Below, one piece after another: positions 32,288 through 43,983 of a DNA stretch of 64,000 bases; positions within the stretch are counted from its first letter, which is position 1; each line of letters starts with the position of its first letter. This DNA is from Calonectria ilicicola (taxonomy: Eukaryota; Ascomycota; Sordariomycetes; Hypocreales; Nectriaceae), in assembly GCA_020809705.1 (NCBI GenBank), contig CP085834.1, forward strand, positions 2,728,001-2,792,000. The letters are read 5' to 3'. The translations under genes and the position numbers were made by a program. Below the pieces are notes generated by a model. It did no database searches. It was not told the DNA's origin and saw only the letters and a list, made by a program, of their open reading frames with translations.

Positions 32288-35200
32288 ATGGAATTAAAAA
32301 GGTCCGGGGATGGAGATAGCGGGGATGACGAAGTTGAGTGTCAAGCATGGAGCGCGAATGGCACGCGTTTAGCTGGCTCCTTACCAGAGCGGAATGCTTC
32401 AGCAACCAGAAAAATATGCTACGGCGCAGTAAGCACTTTACCCTAGTCTAATATAATTACTCTTTCGCTCCATTTCCTTACACAACCAACAGCTTGATGA
32501 CGGCGTGGCTCTGGCTTTACGGAAAGCCACGTCTAAATACGAACTACCAATGTCGAGTGATCCGGCATTCTACTCATTTTCCATCAAGGCTAAAGACAAA
32601 ATATTCTTTCTTGAAAACGGAGATTTATTTGAGTTTGCCATACTAGACGTAAACACGACTGCTAAATTGACCACCCTCAATGATATTCCTCTATTGCACT
32701 TTGAGGCGTTGACCGAGCGTGGTTCATTTTCTAAGCGTCAAAAAAACGAAGACAAACGTAATGATTCCAAAACCTTCCAAGTTTCGATAAATCTATTCGG
32801 GCCTGAGGAAGCTGCGTCTTTGGTAGCGGTGCGGTTGGCCAAGATCTCTGCCTATCTTCAACATCCAATGGTGTTGCCTCGCGGGGTAGACTATTGCAAT
32901 CCACAGTACTTTCGGCTTCCCGGAGAGGATCCAAATATGAACAAATTTGTCACCGCCAGGAATGACCCATTATTGGAACGAGAAGTTGAAATATCTGCCG
33001 AGATTCATCGTATACTCGACTCAATATCGGTGGTAGCTGGCGACGAAGACTTCGTGGCCCCTGCAGGTCTAGTCTCTCAATTAAAAAGGTGATTAATTCA
33101 AATGATATTATCCCGTCGCAATTATAGTTAACAGGCGGTAGACATCAATCAGACGGCGTACGCTTCATTTTGCAGCGAGAAACAGAATTGGTTAGTAAGC
33201 GTTTGGAGAACGACTTGCAAGCTGTGGTTCCTACAAGGTGAATTAATTTCTCATATTTAGAGCAACTATTTTCTGATCAATGCGCCAGTAATTTGAATGA
33301 AAGCCAGTCGCGACAATATGGTGGTCTTATCGCTGACGTTATGGGCCTGGGTAAAACTCTCACCATGCTTACAGCCATCTTGCACTCGCTTCCAGGAGCA
33401 GAAATGCAAGTCAACTTTAGTCCTGACGTGCCAAGCCTGTCTGAAAACAACATGCTCAATTCCAAGGCTACGCTAGTGATTGCTCCGTCTGTCCGTAAGT
33501 ACTCAAAGTCCTATTTGATGCTCTGGCTAATACATACTAGAACTTATGGAGAATTGGATTTCTGACATCAAAAGGTCAGTGGATAACCAAAGACCACCTT
33601 GTAGCAAAAGAAATTCCCTTGCTTATTCAATCAGGCACTTTACAAGAAATTTATTCAAGCATGTCGTATTCCATGGTCGCCTTCGACCTAGAGATCAGAA
33701 GTCATTAGCTTTGGCAGACTTAGTATTCACTACATTTGCTACTGTCGTTGCGGACCAGGAAGGTTTGGGTACCCTTACCAACGTGAATTGGTTTCGCGTA
33801 GTTTTGGATGAAGGTGAGTTCCTATTTTAAATGTCTTTCAATTTGAGATCCTTTTATTAGATATACGGAATTGGGCATCGCTCAAACTGACCGAACTGCA
33901 CAGCCCATTGCATTAAGAATTCAGGTTCGAAACAGTTTCGTGCGGTATCTAATTTGTCAACACGACGTAGATGGTGTTTGACAGGCACCCCAATCCAAAA
34001 TAGGTTGGATGAACTTGCCTCTCTAGCAGGCTTTTTACGCCTTTCACCATTTGAGAGCAAACAAGAATTCCAGCGGCATATTCTAGCGCCACTTTCAAAA
34101 AGTGGTGATGATGCGACAAAGCCTTTTAGGGCCTACCTCCAAGCATTCTGTCTGAGAAGAGCTGAGGATCATCTTAATCTTCCGAACTGTCGACAAGAAG
34201 TAAAACTACTCCAATTCTCTATTCAAGAACAGATGCTCTACAGAAGCATTATGAATCAGACGAAGTATGATATTGATGATCTTGTTAGTAAAGGCAGCAC
34301 TATTCGAAGATACAATGTACTGTTTACAGCTTTGTTGCGAATGCGGATGTTCTGCAACCATGGGCGTCTAACAGAAGCCAAATCGGAATATCTCACACCT
34401 GCGAAACAGATTTCAGGTTGTGAAAGATGTTCAACAATCTCCGAGGATGATGCGATTTTATTAGAATCAGTACCCTTTTGCCCAGACTGCTCTCGATCTC
34501 TTTACGGAGGAAGCCCCAACTCAGAACGTTCTTTGAGTCCCAATTACGATCTTTGCGGAAACAGCGAGAGCCCTCTTGGTGATATGTCAGCTGACACTCC
34601 CTGCTCGACAAAGTTGACCAGCGTAGCCGAAACCATCAAAAATCACGACAGTGACTCTAAACAGTTGGTTTACTCTTGATTTTTGCGAAGAGTAATACTT
34701 ATTTATTGAGCAGTATCGTCTTTTCGTATTGGACTTCTACATTAGATATTCTTGGGAACATCTTCAACCAGTCAGGGATCAGGCACGTTCATGTCGACGG
34801 TCGCACAAACTACACAGAACGGTCCAGGCTTCTGGATGCCTTTCGGGAGGACTCGGACATAACGGTTCTTCTGATGTCCATTGAATCTGGTGCAGTTGGG
34901 TATTTTCAATCTCAAGCAAAGTGCATGTCCTTGGTTGAACGAATCTAAACTTTTAAACAGGCTCAATCTCACTGTTGCAAACGTGGTTCACATTATTGAA
35001 CCCCAGTGGAACCCATCCATTGAAGAACAAGCTGTCGCTAGGGCATTGAGAATGGGTCAACTCAGGGAGGTCGTGGTCTTTAGGTATATCATGCAAGACA
35101 CAGTGGAGGAGGTAAGAACATTTGTCTTTGATATCAAACTTACATTTAAGTCACGCCGATGAAACCTTCTAACGTCTTCAGAATGTCTCGCGTCTTCAAG

Positions 35201-35350
35201 AAAAGAAAAAGAGGCTAGCCAGATTTGCTTTTGGTCAAGGAAACAGTAGTAGCTTGGAGGATAAATTAGAGGTGAGTGCGGTGATACATATTGCTTCTCG
35301 CTCGTAAGCTCATCTTATTTCAGGACCTCAAGTTCGCATTAATTAGTTGA
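32288..35350 (+). CDS. SNF2 family helicase-like protein (Rad5/Rad16 type), altered DEAH motif
   Basis: Multi-exon gene from ATG 32288 to TGA 35348-35350. Recognisable SNF2 motifs are HQSDGVRFILQRE, then ADVMGLGKTLTML (motif I, usually ADEMGLGKT), LVFTTFATVVAD, RRRWCLTGTPIQNRLDEL (motif III), a short Cys4 segment (CERCSTI...CPDC), SIVFSYWTSTLDILG, HVDGRTNYTERSRLLDAF, and GAVG/LNLTVANVV and QAVARALRMGQ (motifs V-VI). Introns fit at about 33828-33925, 34903-34960 and 35113-35181. Motif II should read VVLDEAH/GH-x-IRN. Here VVLDEG is followed by an intron, and the simplest join gives VVLDEGSKQFRAV, so the histidine and IRN are lost. An IRNW-like remnant lies inside the intron. Rad5/Rad16 relatives translocate on DNA in repair or chromatin work; this one may be inactive or decaying. 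Confidence 0.75.
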
Positions 35351-35623
35351 ATATCTATGAATTTGGCAGCGCTTCTGTTATTTCTTAAGGAATCGCGGTT
35401 CGAAAGGATCAAGAATGCGATAGAAAAGTGAATGAAGGCGTTAGACCTCGCATGGTAGTTCTATATTGCTAAAAACATTATAACATCTGAATTTGCCCTA
35501 AAAGTCTTTGCTTGCCCCAGTGATCACATACATAAGGTGGGATGCTGTCATCGTACCATTTGGATAACTTATCTAAATGGTGAAGGGTTAAGGCTTGCTG
35601 AGAATCAATTCAGAAAGCTGATA

Positions 35624-36922
35624 TCAAACAAGGTTATCTCTGAAGTCCATTTGCCAAGAATAATTATTTTCCAACTCTGAAAATAGTTGGAATTGAGCTG
35701 GCAATTCCATATTCGATTCAAGATGGGTCGGAATCGATCCTGGTGAATCTTCGACAGCAGTCAGGCCGTTGGTATAGTCCAGCTGAAATGATTCAGAGCT
35801 GCTTGTTGATGATGACATTCCATGATACGAAGAACCAAGTGGTTCCAAATACAACGCTTCTGTCTCAGGCTGGAGACTAGAGCAATCAATCCAAGAAGAG
35901 TTTTCGTCCCCCGTAGAGCTATTGGAAGAGAGAGTATTCGACCAGGAGAGTGAAGGTTCCTGATGATCTAGAGTATAATTTTGATTGGCATGCAACCCGA
36001 ATCCATCTGTGTAACTGAACGCAGCAGCCCTTTCCTGAAACCGTGCTTGAACCTCAGAAAATAATGCTTTCAATAGCACAGCCAGATCCCCTCTATATAT
36101 GGCAGGTATTTGCTGTCTTTAAAGAAACTCTGGCATGATTTGGCTAGCTTCTTGACTCCAAAAATCAGTTATCATTTCCGACGTCTCCTCCACCATCGTT
36201 CCAAGATATGGTTTCTCTGGTCTGCGTTCATAGGGAAATACTATATCCCAGATTGAATTCCACTGCTCAATAGACGTTTGCATTCTGTTGACTCGGCGTT
36301 TGAGTAGTTCTTTTATTTCTTGGGACACGCCTTTGACGTTGTCTGCGACCCATCCTTGAGGCATACACTGCCGGCATCGAATATGGTGATCACGTGTGCC
36401 TTCTAAGCAAAAGCTTTCATAGCAAACTGGGCAGTAATAAAAGTCTTCGGTATGTCGTCGTTATATGTGCTGTTTAACATCTCGAATGCGCATGAGCTTC
36501 CGATTTACACAATCCATATGGCGCACGGGAAATCGTCTGTAGAATGGACCGGCAAAAACAACGGTTCTCGTTGAGGAATCCGGATTCTCCGAGCAAAGGC
36601 CTTCATAAGTTCCATCGGCATCATTCGAATGATCAGTTCGAGTTCGTTTCTGAGACAGATTCGAATTCTGATGCTGAGGTGCAACTCGTTTGGGTGTTAT
36701 AAAGGAATCAGAGAATTCTTTTCGATCTGATGTATCAAGTGTCAATTTTAGCTCTGCCTGATCTGAATTCATGCCCATTCCGATACTTGCTGAGGGGATA
36801 GTTTGATAAGTACTATTTGCGATTGGAACTTCTGTCGGCCATTTGAGTTTCTGGGTTGCAAAGTCAAAACTCGGATTCAATGGCTCTAGCTCTAAGCATC
36901 CCTGAGAAGGGCTGTATGGCAT
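35624..36922 (-). pseudogene. broken fungal C2H2 zinc-finger protein
   Basis: Belongs to a fungal family with FACPFYRRxPxRHMxC...LxRIRDVKQHIxRRH, then CPVCYxxF and RDxHIRxxxC, then KRRxNR...QWxxIWDxLFP. All blocks are found in one frame: FYRRFPVRHMDCVNRKL, RIRDVKQHI, RRHTEDFYYCPVCYESF, HHIRCRQC, and RMQTSIEQWNSIWDIVFPYE. TAA codons interrupt it at 36461-36463 (right after DVKQHI) and 36119-36121 (after IMPEFL), with the same frame continuing each time and no GT-AG intron to explain them. The first finger cysteine is Gly here (VFAGPFYRR). A Ser-rich acidic tail follows. Relatives are probably transcription regulators. Lying next to the SNF2 and NACHT genes, it looks like a decayed neighbour. 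Confidence 0.7.
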
Positions 36923-38868
36923 AAAAGAAGGATGGCTGATGCTGGTGTCATATGAAAGATCACAGGCATTATTGTCATTTTTTATAGGCGACCCTAGCTG
37001 GAGATACGATTTATGTTGGCCAAAATGGGAATATAAGGGTCAAATGTTAGTTATGCAACAAAATAGTCAACCCAAGTACGTTCTTCCTTGATAATCTCGA
37101 TGAATCTTGACGTCGCCTTCAAAATTTGGGGAAATCTTAGTTGAGTTAGAGGTATCTAATGCATTCATACACGAAATACCATTTGCCTATGAGTTGAATC
37201 AGAGTAATATTCATCATCGATTAAGTTTGATTTCTCGCATATGTAAAACTAACGCATTTTTCGTCACTCAGATGTTCTTTGTTGTAGCCGTTATTGGTGC
37301 CTGAATTGTCTTCAACATTCTGCCAATCCCATTTATCTGGGATCGACAAGGTGTAATCAGCGTGCACCTGTTCATCACACATGCGGAGTGCTCTTGCTGT
37401 TGAAACTTTTGTCCAAAATGGTCAGCATTCATTCTAGAAAGAACTTCAAGGTAGATGACTGGAGAAGAAAAGCAACGCCTTCTTACCTCGTTGGCGTTAT
37501 ACACTGAGCTATCAAAAGTGATGTGGGGCGGGATACCGAGGCAGGATTACTATAAACAAATCCACTGCCACACCGTCTATTGCAGCTGATGGTGCTAGCA
37601 AGATGAAAATAGGAAATTAAAACAATTTATTTAGATGTCTAGAATACACCATGGCAAGAAACTGAGCCTAGTCGGCATAGAAGATGGGATTGCCTTCCGA
37701 ATTATGCCGCCTGCTCTAATAGTGCTCCCATGTGCCTGGGGGGTGGTTCTAGGATAATCTCTCACCCCACCACCATGAGGCTTGATTACGGTACGGTTGG
37801 ATTCAATGGATTTTTCGACTGAAGAAAAACGACACTGATTTTCATATAGGCGAGTTTGACAGATCTACGCGTAGGTGTCGCTCTCGGCAAAGCAGTAGTA
37901 ATAAACGGTTGTTCCATACTGAGACATCATTCTTCACCACGATAAACCCCAGCCGGACTGACAAAGGCAGGTTACAATCAGATACGTGTGAGACCACAAC
38001 TCAATGCGACCTATGATAGGTTTGTCTCAGAGTGAAGTACGCGCCGGCTGTTTTGTTATACGTGGGGTGTTGGGCGCGTGTTGGGTACGTTCACAATTTT
38101 ACTCGATAGTCACAGGTTACTTCATAATGCTGAAGGTCGAAATTCCCACTCTCCAAATTCTAGTGTAGGGCAGTCTACAAAAATACCGCACTTTAAAGCT
38201 TCAATGCGTTGGACGGTTGGACTGACGTTCTCGGCGACTTAGACCGCCTTCTCGACCCTGCTGACGGCTGATTGGAGCAATTGCTAAGTGACAGGGTCAT
38301 GAATGATGTTGCTGGCCACCACAACCCTGCTTTAGAAACCAAGTCATGACCAACTTTCCAATCTTGGAGTTTGGCGCAGTTCGGGGCAAGGAAATATGCG
38401 GTATATTTCCGCTGCAAGAGTTGGTTGGACGCCACTAGATCCGCCATCACCTACGTGCCCAAAACTGCGGTCGCTCCTTCAGTGCAAATGACCAATGACA
38501 AATTTGTGGCATCTTTATAAATTAAAAATATAATTTATGTTCAATCCTTTTCCAGTTTTTAATATGTGATTGGATTTGACGCTATTGCGCAGTGGAGTCA
38601 ATTTTCGTCAGTGTCACTTATTGGAATGGGATAGCGGGTCGCGGCTGATATGGAGCAGCTTAAATTGAAGAAATCATATGCCTAAAAATTGGGATCCTCA
38701 TGTTGTACCAAACAATGTCTCTTCAGATCAGCTAGGTGGACTGCTATGGCTGGTAGAGCGCATCCAATGCTGCCAAGCGGGACACAGTATCTCAAAACTA
38801 AACCCTTACGTATGAAGTCAAAGGTTCTGAAAAACAACATCGCCAATCTAGACATTGTAAACTGGCGT
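36923..38868. other. intergenic, nothing firmly recognised
   Basis: Open sequence extends upstream of the zinc-finger remnant to about 37020 without a clear start. The frame at 38193-38450 minus (NQLLQRKYTAYFLAPNCAKL) looks slightly protein-like but has no family assignment. An A/T-rich block lies near 38510-38580. Confidence 0.4.
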
Positions 38869-40065
38869 TTACCAAGCTTGACAGCTAGACTGGGCATAGT
38901 ATACGCCTCCCCATGATGGCATCCCGTAATTGTGCCATATTACTGGGGAAGTTTGCCAGGCCGTGCATCCCGCCTGGAAATTGTATACCCATCCAGGCGA
39001 TAGCATCCCGTAATTGTACCATATTACTGGGGAAGTTTGCCAGGCCGTGCATCCCGCCTGGAAATTGTATACCCATCCAGGCGATAGCATCCCATGATTG
39101 TACCATTGTATCACAGGCATTGGCGAAGCTGTGCATGGCTGAAAAACGTGCTGGTGTACTGGAGGTTGTACGCACAGGTTTGAAATCTGAACTAGTGAAC
39201 AACCCGTGTTACTATTCTGGCTTTTGGTCTTCTCGGTGTAGGGTACCAGTTCCTTGCTGCTTTTTGGAGTTTGTAATGGAGCATCTTCGACAGGATAAAT
39301 CGTCATAAGATACTTTTTGTCGCCCTTTGAAAGAGTATAGTTCAAACTAACCGAATGAATCTTGTTCTTAGTATCGCTCGCTTCCATGGTGTAATGCATG
39401 ATAGATTCCGGATCGTATTCAGCGACAGTTGCCCTCAAGAAGTTTTCGATCTTGCCGCGATTTCTCACAATTTCTTCGCGACTTTCCTTCAATCTCTTCT
39501 GAAGCTTGTCCATATCCCAAGAAATATCGCCCTTCGGGTTCTGGTGTTCATGATTCATTCCAAGTGCATGGCCAAATTCATGCAGGATATTGCGTTGTCT
39601 CCATTTCCGTCTTGAATCTGCACTGTGAGTGTGTTTAAGATCGTCTTGCATATTCAACCACATGGTCGCTCCTTCGTAGCGCTTAGCGTCTTGTCCAACG
39701 TAGCTACTTGACTGTCCTTTTGTAATGAACTCAATGCGAATATCTGATTCGGATGATCCGCCGTACGACAAAAACTTAAAACTGATGTGCATCTTGATAG
39801 AGTTGTAATGCTTGTTTACAAGGTGCTCGACAATGTCTCTCTCACGCGAGTCGCCATTGAGAAATTTGACTCTCAAAACTCGTTTATCGCTCGGCCATTT
39901 TTTATCTTGGAGATGCACGGCCTGTCTTCTCGCTTCAGCTTTCAATTTTTCAACCGGGAGAGTAATATCGCTTCCGTGGGTTTTGGCGGTGGAAAGCGAA
40001 TGATTGTCGCTATATTTGGTCCCTCGGCTGCGACGGCTCGATCCGCTTGAGGGAACAGAAGGCAT
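38869..40065 (-). CDS. astacin-like zinc metalloprotease with C-terminal Trp/Cys repeats
   Basis: 398 residues, intronless. Catalytic motif HEFGHALGMNHE at residues 162-173 (three zinc histidines plus the family Glu) and Met-turn SIMHYTM at 221-227 identify a metzincin of the astacin/M12A-like type. The N terminus (MPSVPSSGSSRRSRGTKYSD) has no signal peptide or obvious pro-region, which is odd for a secreted protease family; an upstream exon or intracellular or unconventional export is possible. After residue ~285 the tail is built of three copies of a 28-residue unit (PVIWYNYGMLSPGWVYNF, then QAGCTAWQTS), encoded by 84-bp tandem DNA repeats. The last copy is divergent. The aromatic/Cys repeats may form a binding module. 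Substrate unknown. Confidence 0.82.
   Translation of the reverse strand: MPSVPSSGSSRRSRGTKYSDNHSLSTAKTHGSDITLPVEKLKAEARRQAVHLQDKKWPSDKRVLRVKFLNGDSRERDIVEHLVNKHYNSIKMHISFKFLSYGGSSESDIRIEFITKGQSSSYVGQDAKRYEGATMWLNMQDDLKHTHSADSRRKWRQRNILHEFGHALGMNHEHQNPKGDISWDMDKLQKRLKESREEIVRNRGKIENFLRATVAEYDPESIMHYTMEASDTKNKIHSVSLNYTLSKGDKKYLMTIYPVEDAPLQTPKSSKELVPYTEKTKSQNSNTGCSLVQISNLCVQPPVHQHVFQPCTASPMPVIQWYNHGMLSPGWVYNFQAGCTAWQTSPVIWYNYGMLSPGWVYNFQAGCTAWQTSPVIWHNYGMPSWGGVYYAQSSCQAW
38921..39172. repeat. three tandem 84-bp repeats inside the metalloprotease gene
   Basis: Units start at 38921, 39005 and 39089 (ATCCCGTAATTGT...; the third begins ATCCCATGATTG). The first two are nearly identical over 84 bp; the third keeps only its first part. 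The unit is a multiple of three, so changes in copy number keep the reading frame. Confidence 0.85.
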
Positions 40066-42492
40066 GCTTGATAGTAGAGAGCGAAGGTGGCATTCAAATC
40101 AAGCATTTATCTTCCTCAAGATGACTTTGGAAGGCTGGGTTAATTTGAAGTGGGTGGTGAAAACTAATAAATATCAGAAGTCGCACGCACTTGTTACGCG
40201 TCTCGGAGGCTACGCAGTGAATGCGACATAAGGCCGAGATATAATTTCGACGTTTTCATGTTCAAGCTTCTCTGTTGTAATTCCATGCCGCCTGTTTCGA
40301 GTGAGACAAAACGAGCGGCCTCGTTTGTCTTTAATCGCATAATGGGCGGCGGCAGAGGGGTTGAAGAGGTCAGTGTTGCTATAGGCTACGTAGCGGCAGA
40401 ACCCTGCTCAATTCGCACTTTGTGTTTGGAATCTTACATTGCTAACCAATCATTTTGTATTTTAAAAGAGTTCGCTAATGCAGCAATGATTTAATCATCG
40501 CGGTCAGGTGAGTCTGTTCGTGACGTGGCCACTTCGGTCTAAAGTGGCGGCGGCGGAGCACTCTCGGTCACATGTATCCTCTTCCAATCACCAGCCAGCA
40601 ACAGCATTGCAATCTCATAGAATACATCTTCATTGGTCTTTGCAATTTTTTCAGAAAGAAATTGCATGCAGATGGTCGGACTGGGTCCATGAGGCCCCCT
40701 CAATACGGGCATGCATCCCTCTTTCGCATTTCGAACGTCGGCACAAGTCAGACCGAACAACTAGATGTGCGGGGCTATCATCAGCATCAGCTCTTATCAG
40801 ACTTAGGCATTTATGCGAGGTTAGATTGGAACAGCGATCATGAGAGAAGCCCAACCCAGGAAATGAATTATTTAGTACGAACAAGAGAGCAACAGGTGAA
40901 CCGACCAATTAGCCAAGTTGTGAATATCCATTACCCCACGTCCTTAGTGTTAAAGGATGAAGACCTCAAAAATAGCAAGGTTTTTATGCTCCTTTGGATC
41001 CAGACCCTGTCGACATCCATAATCTTAGCTGGCGAAGACAACCAAACTAGTACGCCGATTTCGAATAACACAGTATCCAACAACGGAAAGCGACGGCGTA
41101 CTCAAGGGACATACACAAACGGTTACAGCGACTATTGTGATGGTGAATGGCCTAATGATGAGCAGGAAGCTGCGGGTAACAGCGATGACGGCTAGTATTA
41201 CTGGAAATGTCGAGATACCTGGAAGACAGTATTTCATCCTGGTCCTGGTCCTGGTCCTGCTGTTCATTGAGGTCATTGAGTGACAGGGATCTGATAGGTT
41301 CTGTAGGTGGATACAGGTGTGGTGTTGAATTTCATTTGTGTCTTGGTGATTGGGTGGGGGTCGATACGGGATGCAAATCGCCGTTTGGAGAAGTTGGCGA
41401 TGGTCTTTGTAGGATCTCATAGGCCTCGTCGGTGATGCCATCCCTGTCTAAGCCGGCTTCAAAGTTGTGGGCGTCGACACACGCCCCCTTATGTAAAAAC
41501 TCCATGATTGACTAAAGTCCAATCACTGGTGACCATCTGTTGTTTTGGCCGACAGTTAACTGTATTTTATGCCGCAACGGGACGTAAATAGGGGGGCTTC
41601 GTCACCTCAAACACATCAACACACACAATTGTGAGGTTAAGTGGGCATGCGGAAACTTGCATAAGTTCAGACCACACCTGTGCGCTTCGTGTCTAGGGAT
41701 TACATCTGCGGGGCCTCAACACAATTGCGGAGCCAATGGAGAGCGCTGAGTGCTGACGTACGGTGGGGATTATACCACACAATTGTGCACACAAGGTCAT
41801 TGCCCATTACCATTGGGCATTGATGCATGAATGGCGTTATTGGACCGGTCTGGATGCATTCTGTATCATTAGATGTCACCAAATGCAAGCAGCCCACAGG
41901 AGAACTCCTCGCTCAGGTCAGGTATGGTGTCTCTAATATGTCTCACGATTTCTTTCTCAGCTCACCGTCATTCTTTCCAATATGCACATAGTTCTGGCCC
42001 GTAATATTCCCTTTCCTCAGCTGTACAGTTTGTTCTCCACACCCTCTTGTAAGCTACTCGTTGCATGTTAGTTCTGTCTGTGAGGGGACCCAGACCGCTC
42101 AGCCTATCACCGATAGTGGCACAAATGCTCTCTTTTACGGCTAATGACCTTTGGGCTGATACACTGCGCCTTGGGATTCGAGAAGTGGTGCGTCTTCGGA
42201 CAGGTCAGATCATTACTCATAGGATAAGCCACTGCCACGTAACCAAGATCAGCTTTTCTAGTGAGACATTATTTATGCCAATTGATAACCAATGAGTCTT
42301 CGAATGTTGCGTTGCATACACCTTATTCATGGATCGTATGACAAAATTAAATAATGACACGCAAGTCTACGGCGGAGCCATCAGACTAAATCGGCTACCG
42401 CACATTAGCACGTCATTGTGATGATCATATTCATAATGTCTGCCAGTTGCAGGGTTTAGCTCTCCGAAATTTCCAACGAATCTGTACAATAT
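40066..42492. other. intergenic with overlapping uncertain open frames
   Basis: No confident gene. Opposing frames overlap at 40508-41441; the longest (40572-41195 plus) is listed separately. A TCCTGG tandem run lies near 41237-41262. No signal peptide, transposon motif or RNA gene seen. Confidence 0.4.
40572..41195 (+). CDS. hypothetical protein, weak support
   Basis: A 207-residue open frame with no recognised domain. It has a possible nuclear-type basic cluster (NGKRRRTQG) and an Asp/Glu-rich end. Length alone makes it worth listing. A minus-strand frame at 40539-40760 (SEKIAKTNEDVFYEIAMLLL) overlaps and looks equally protein-like, so the strand is uncertain. Confidence 0.22.
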   Translation: MYPLPITSQQQHCNLIEYIFIGLCNFFRKKLHADGRTGSMRPPQYGHASLFRISNVGTSQTEQLDVRGYHQHQLLSDLGIYARLDWNSDHERSPTQEMNYLVRTREQQVNRPISQVVNIHYPTSLVLKDEDLKNSKVFMLLWIQTLSTSIILAGEDNQTSTPISNNTVSNNGKRRRTQGTYTNGYSDYCDGEWPNDEQEAAGNSDDG

Positions 42493-43983
42493 TCAACGTT
42501 CAGACCTGATGCTCAGAGAATTCTTCGTTTTTATAGAAACCAATTTAACTTCATCGTCCGCAAAAATATCTTCTTGTGGACGTCCATCTTCTGAACCTAA
42601 CCGATTATGAGTTCCTCTCATATGAGAGATCTGCTTTGGCAGAACTGCTCTTCCAGAACTTCCCGTTTTACTAGAGCCAGCTTGGTGATTTTCTCCGCTA
42701 TTAGCATCCTGTCTGGTAGTTCCAAAAATGCCAGGAATAAACCGCGCGATAAGTTGGCGTAGCGTCGGCATACAGGCACACATCATAGCAACATTTATTT
42801 CAATGATGGACCACATCAACACGTCATGAAAATCCCATGCAGGGTTGTGAGAGTCTTCACTAAATTTGACGATTGATCGAAGCCGAAGGCAGCTAACAAT
42901 CGTAACACTGTATCGAAATTTTAGTAGCTATACCAAGTGATAAGTAGCCCAGGGATAGCAACATACAATATACCAACTGAAAACATGATGCCAACCGCGA
43001 GTTTCTTTCTCCGGTTCAAATTGAGACTTTTTAGCTGCCAAAGGGGAACCAGCAGGACGCACAGGTCAAGAACAATGCTCAAAATAGCATTAGCCCAGCC
43101 AATGCTGCTGATGTCCAAACATTTTCCTTTATGCTCTCCGTCCCAGCCAGTCCAGAAATAGCTGATTGGGTTGCATTGAAAAAGTCCTAGGAAAATAAAA
43201 ACTAGCCCTGTTAAGCTGTTTGCGATCATAATGCCCCATAAAATTCGACGAACAGCTACCATAGGGAAAATGCGCAAGTAAAGAAACAAGAACGAATTCT
43301 TCATCAACGCTACTTGAAGATAGTAGAGGACTTCCATCACCAGAAAGTTCTTCAAGAGCATCTGAATCTGGTGGGGTGTCAAAGTCCACGTGTCGCGGCC
43401 CATTCCATTACCCATGATACCGTATATGGCAATCACTTGGCTTGGAACACCGCTAACCGATGTGGCTAGGGTAAACCAATCATCCCATCCAAGTCCGACT
43501 TTGAAAATAATTTTATACAGAAATCGGATAATTACCAATGTGCCTGAGATAATTCCCATTGTGTCTGTAAGAATGGCAAATTGGCGCTGGACGTTACGAA
43601 CAGGGACACCACATGTGGTTGATGTGATATTTTTGGTGCCTATTGATTCTTAGGTTAATTAGACCATTTTCGACGATCCTCTCTTTCTTACTTAATGCTT
43701 CAATCACTGTGCAGTTCGCCGTGACACATGTCAATATTTCAAGCTGAAAAGAGTCGTTGGTGCACATGCATGTCGTATTTGTGACCCCGCATAGTCCATT
43801 GGTGAAAGCTTCAGAAAAGCAAGAGAGCTACAAGTTGCAAATTAGTCTCAGCGATCTTCCATGAAATTTTATTGGAATACTTACGGTGCAGGAGGGAAGT
43901 TCGGCAATGGCATTGCTGAGCGAGGACTGGGATACGGCCAGCCGCAGTCCCACCAGGAGAACAAGAAATTGTCGCCAAAACAT
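42493..43983 (-). CDS. CFEM-domain rhodopsin-like membrane receptor (Pth11 type)
   Basis: From ATG 43983: signal peptide (MFWRQFLVLLVGLRLAVSQS), then a full eight-cysteine CFEM domain assembled from exons at 43885-43983, 43692-43827 and the start of the third. Its pieces are LPSCT/LSC, GLCG, TTCMC, LTC, NC and a final TTC. Seven hydrophobic helices of the fungal rhodopsin/Pth11 fold follow (RFLYKIIFKVGLGWDDWFTL, GLVFIFLGLFQCNPISYFW, IMFSVGILYVAIPGLLITW). A last exon gives the seventh helix (SIIEINVAMMCACMPTLR) and a charged cytoplasmic tail. All joins are in phase with GT-AG introns. Members are plasma-membrane receptors; Pth11 in the rice blast fungus senses surface cues for infection structures. 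The ligand here is unknown. Confidence 0.85.

Noticed and set aside
41237..41262. TCCTGG tandem run as a possible regulatory repeat or CRISPR-like array
   Set aside because: A short simple-sequence run without spacers; ordinary microsatellite.
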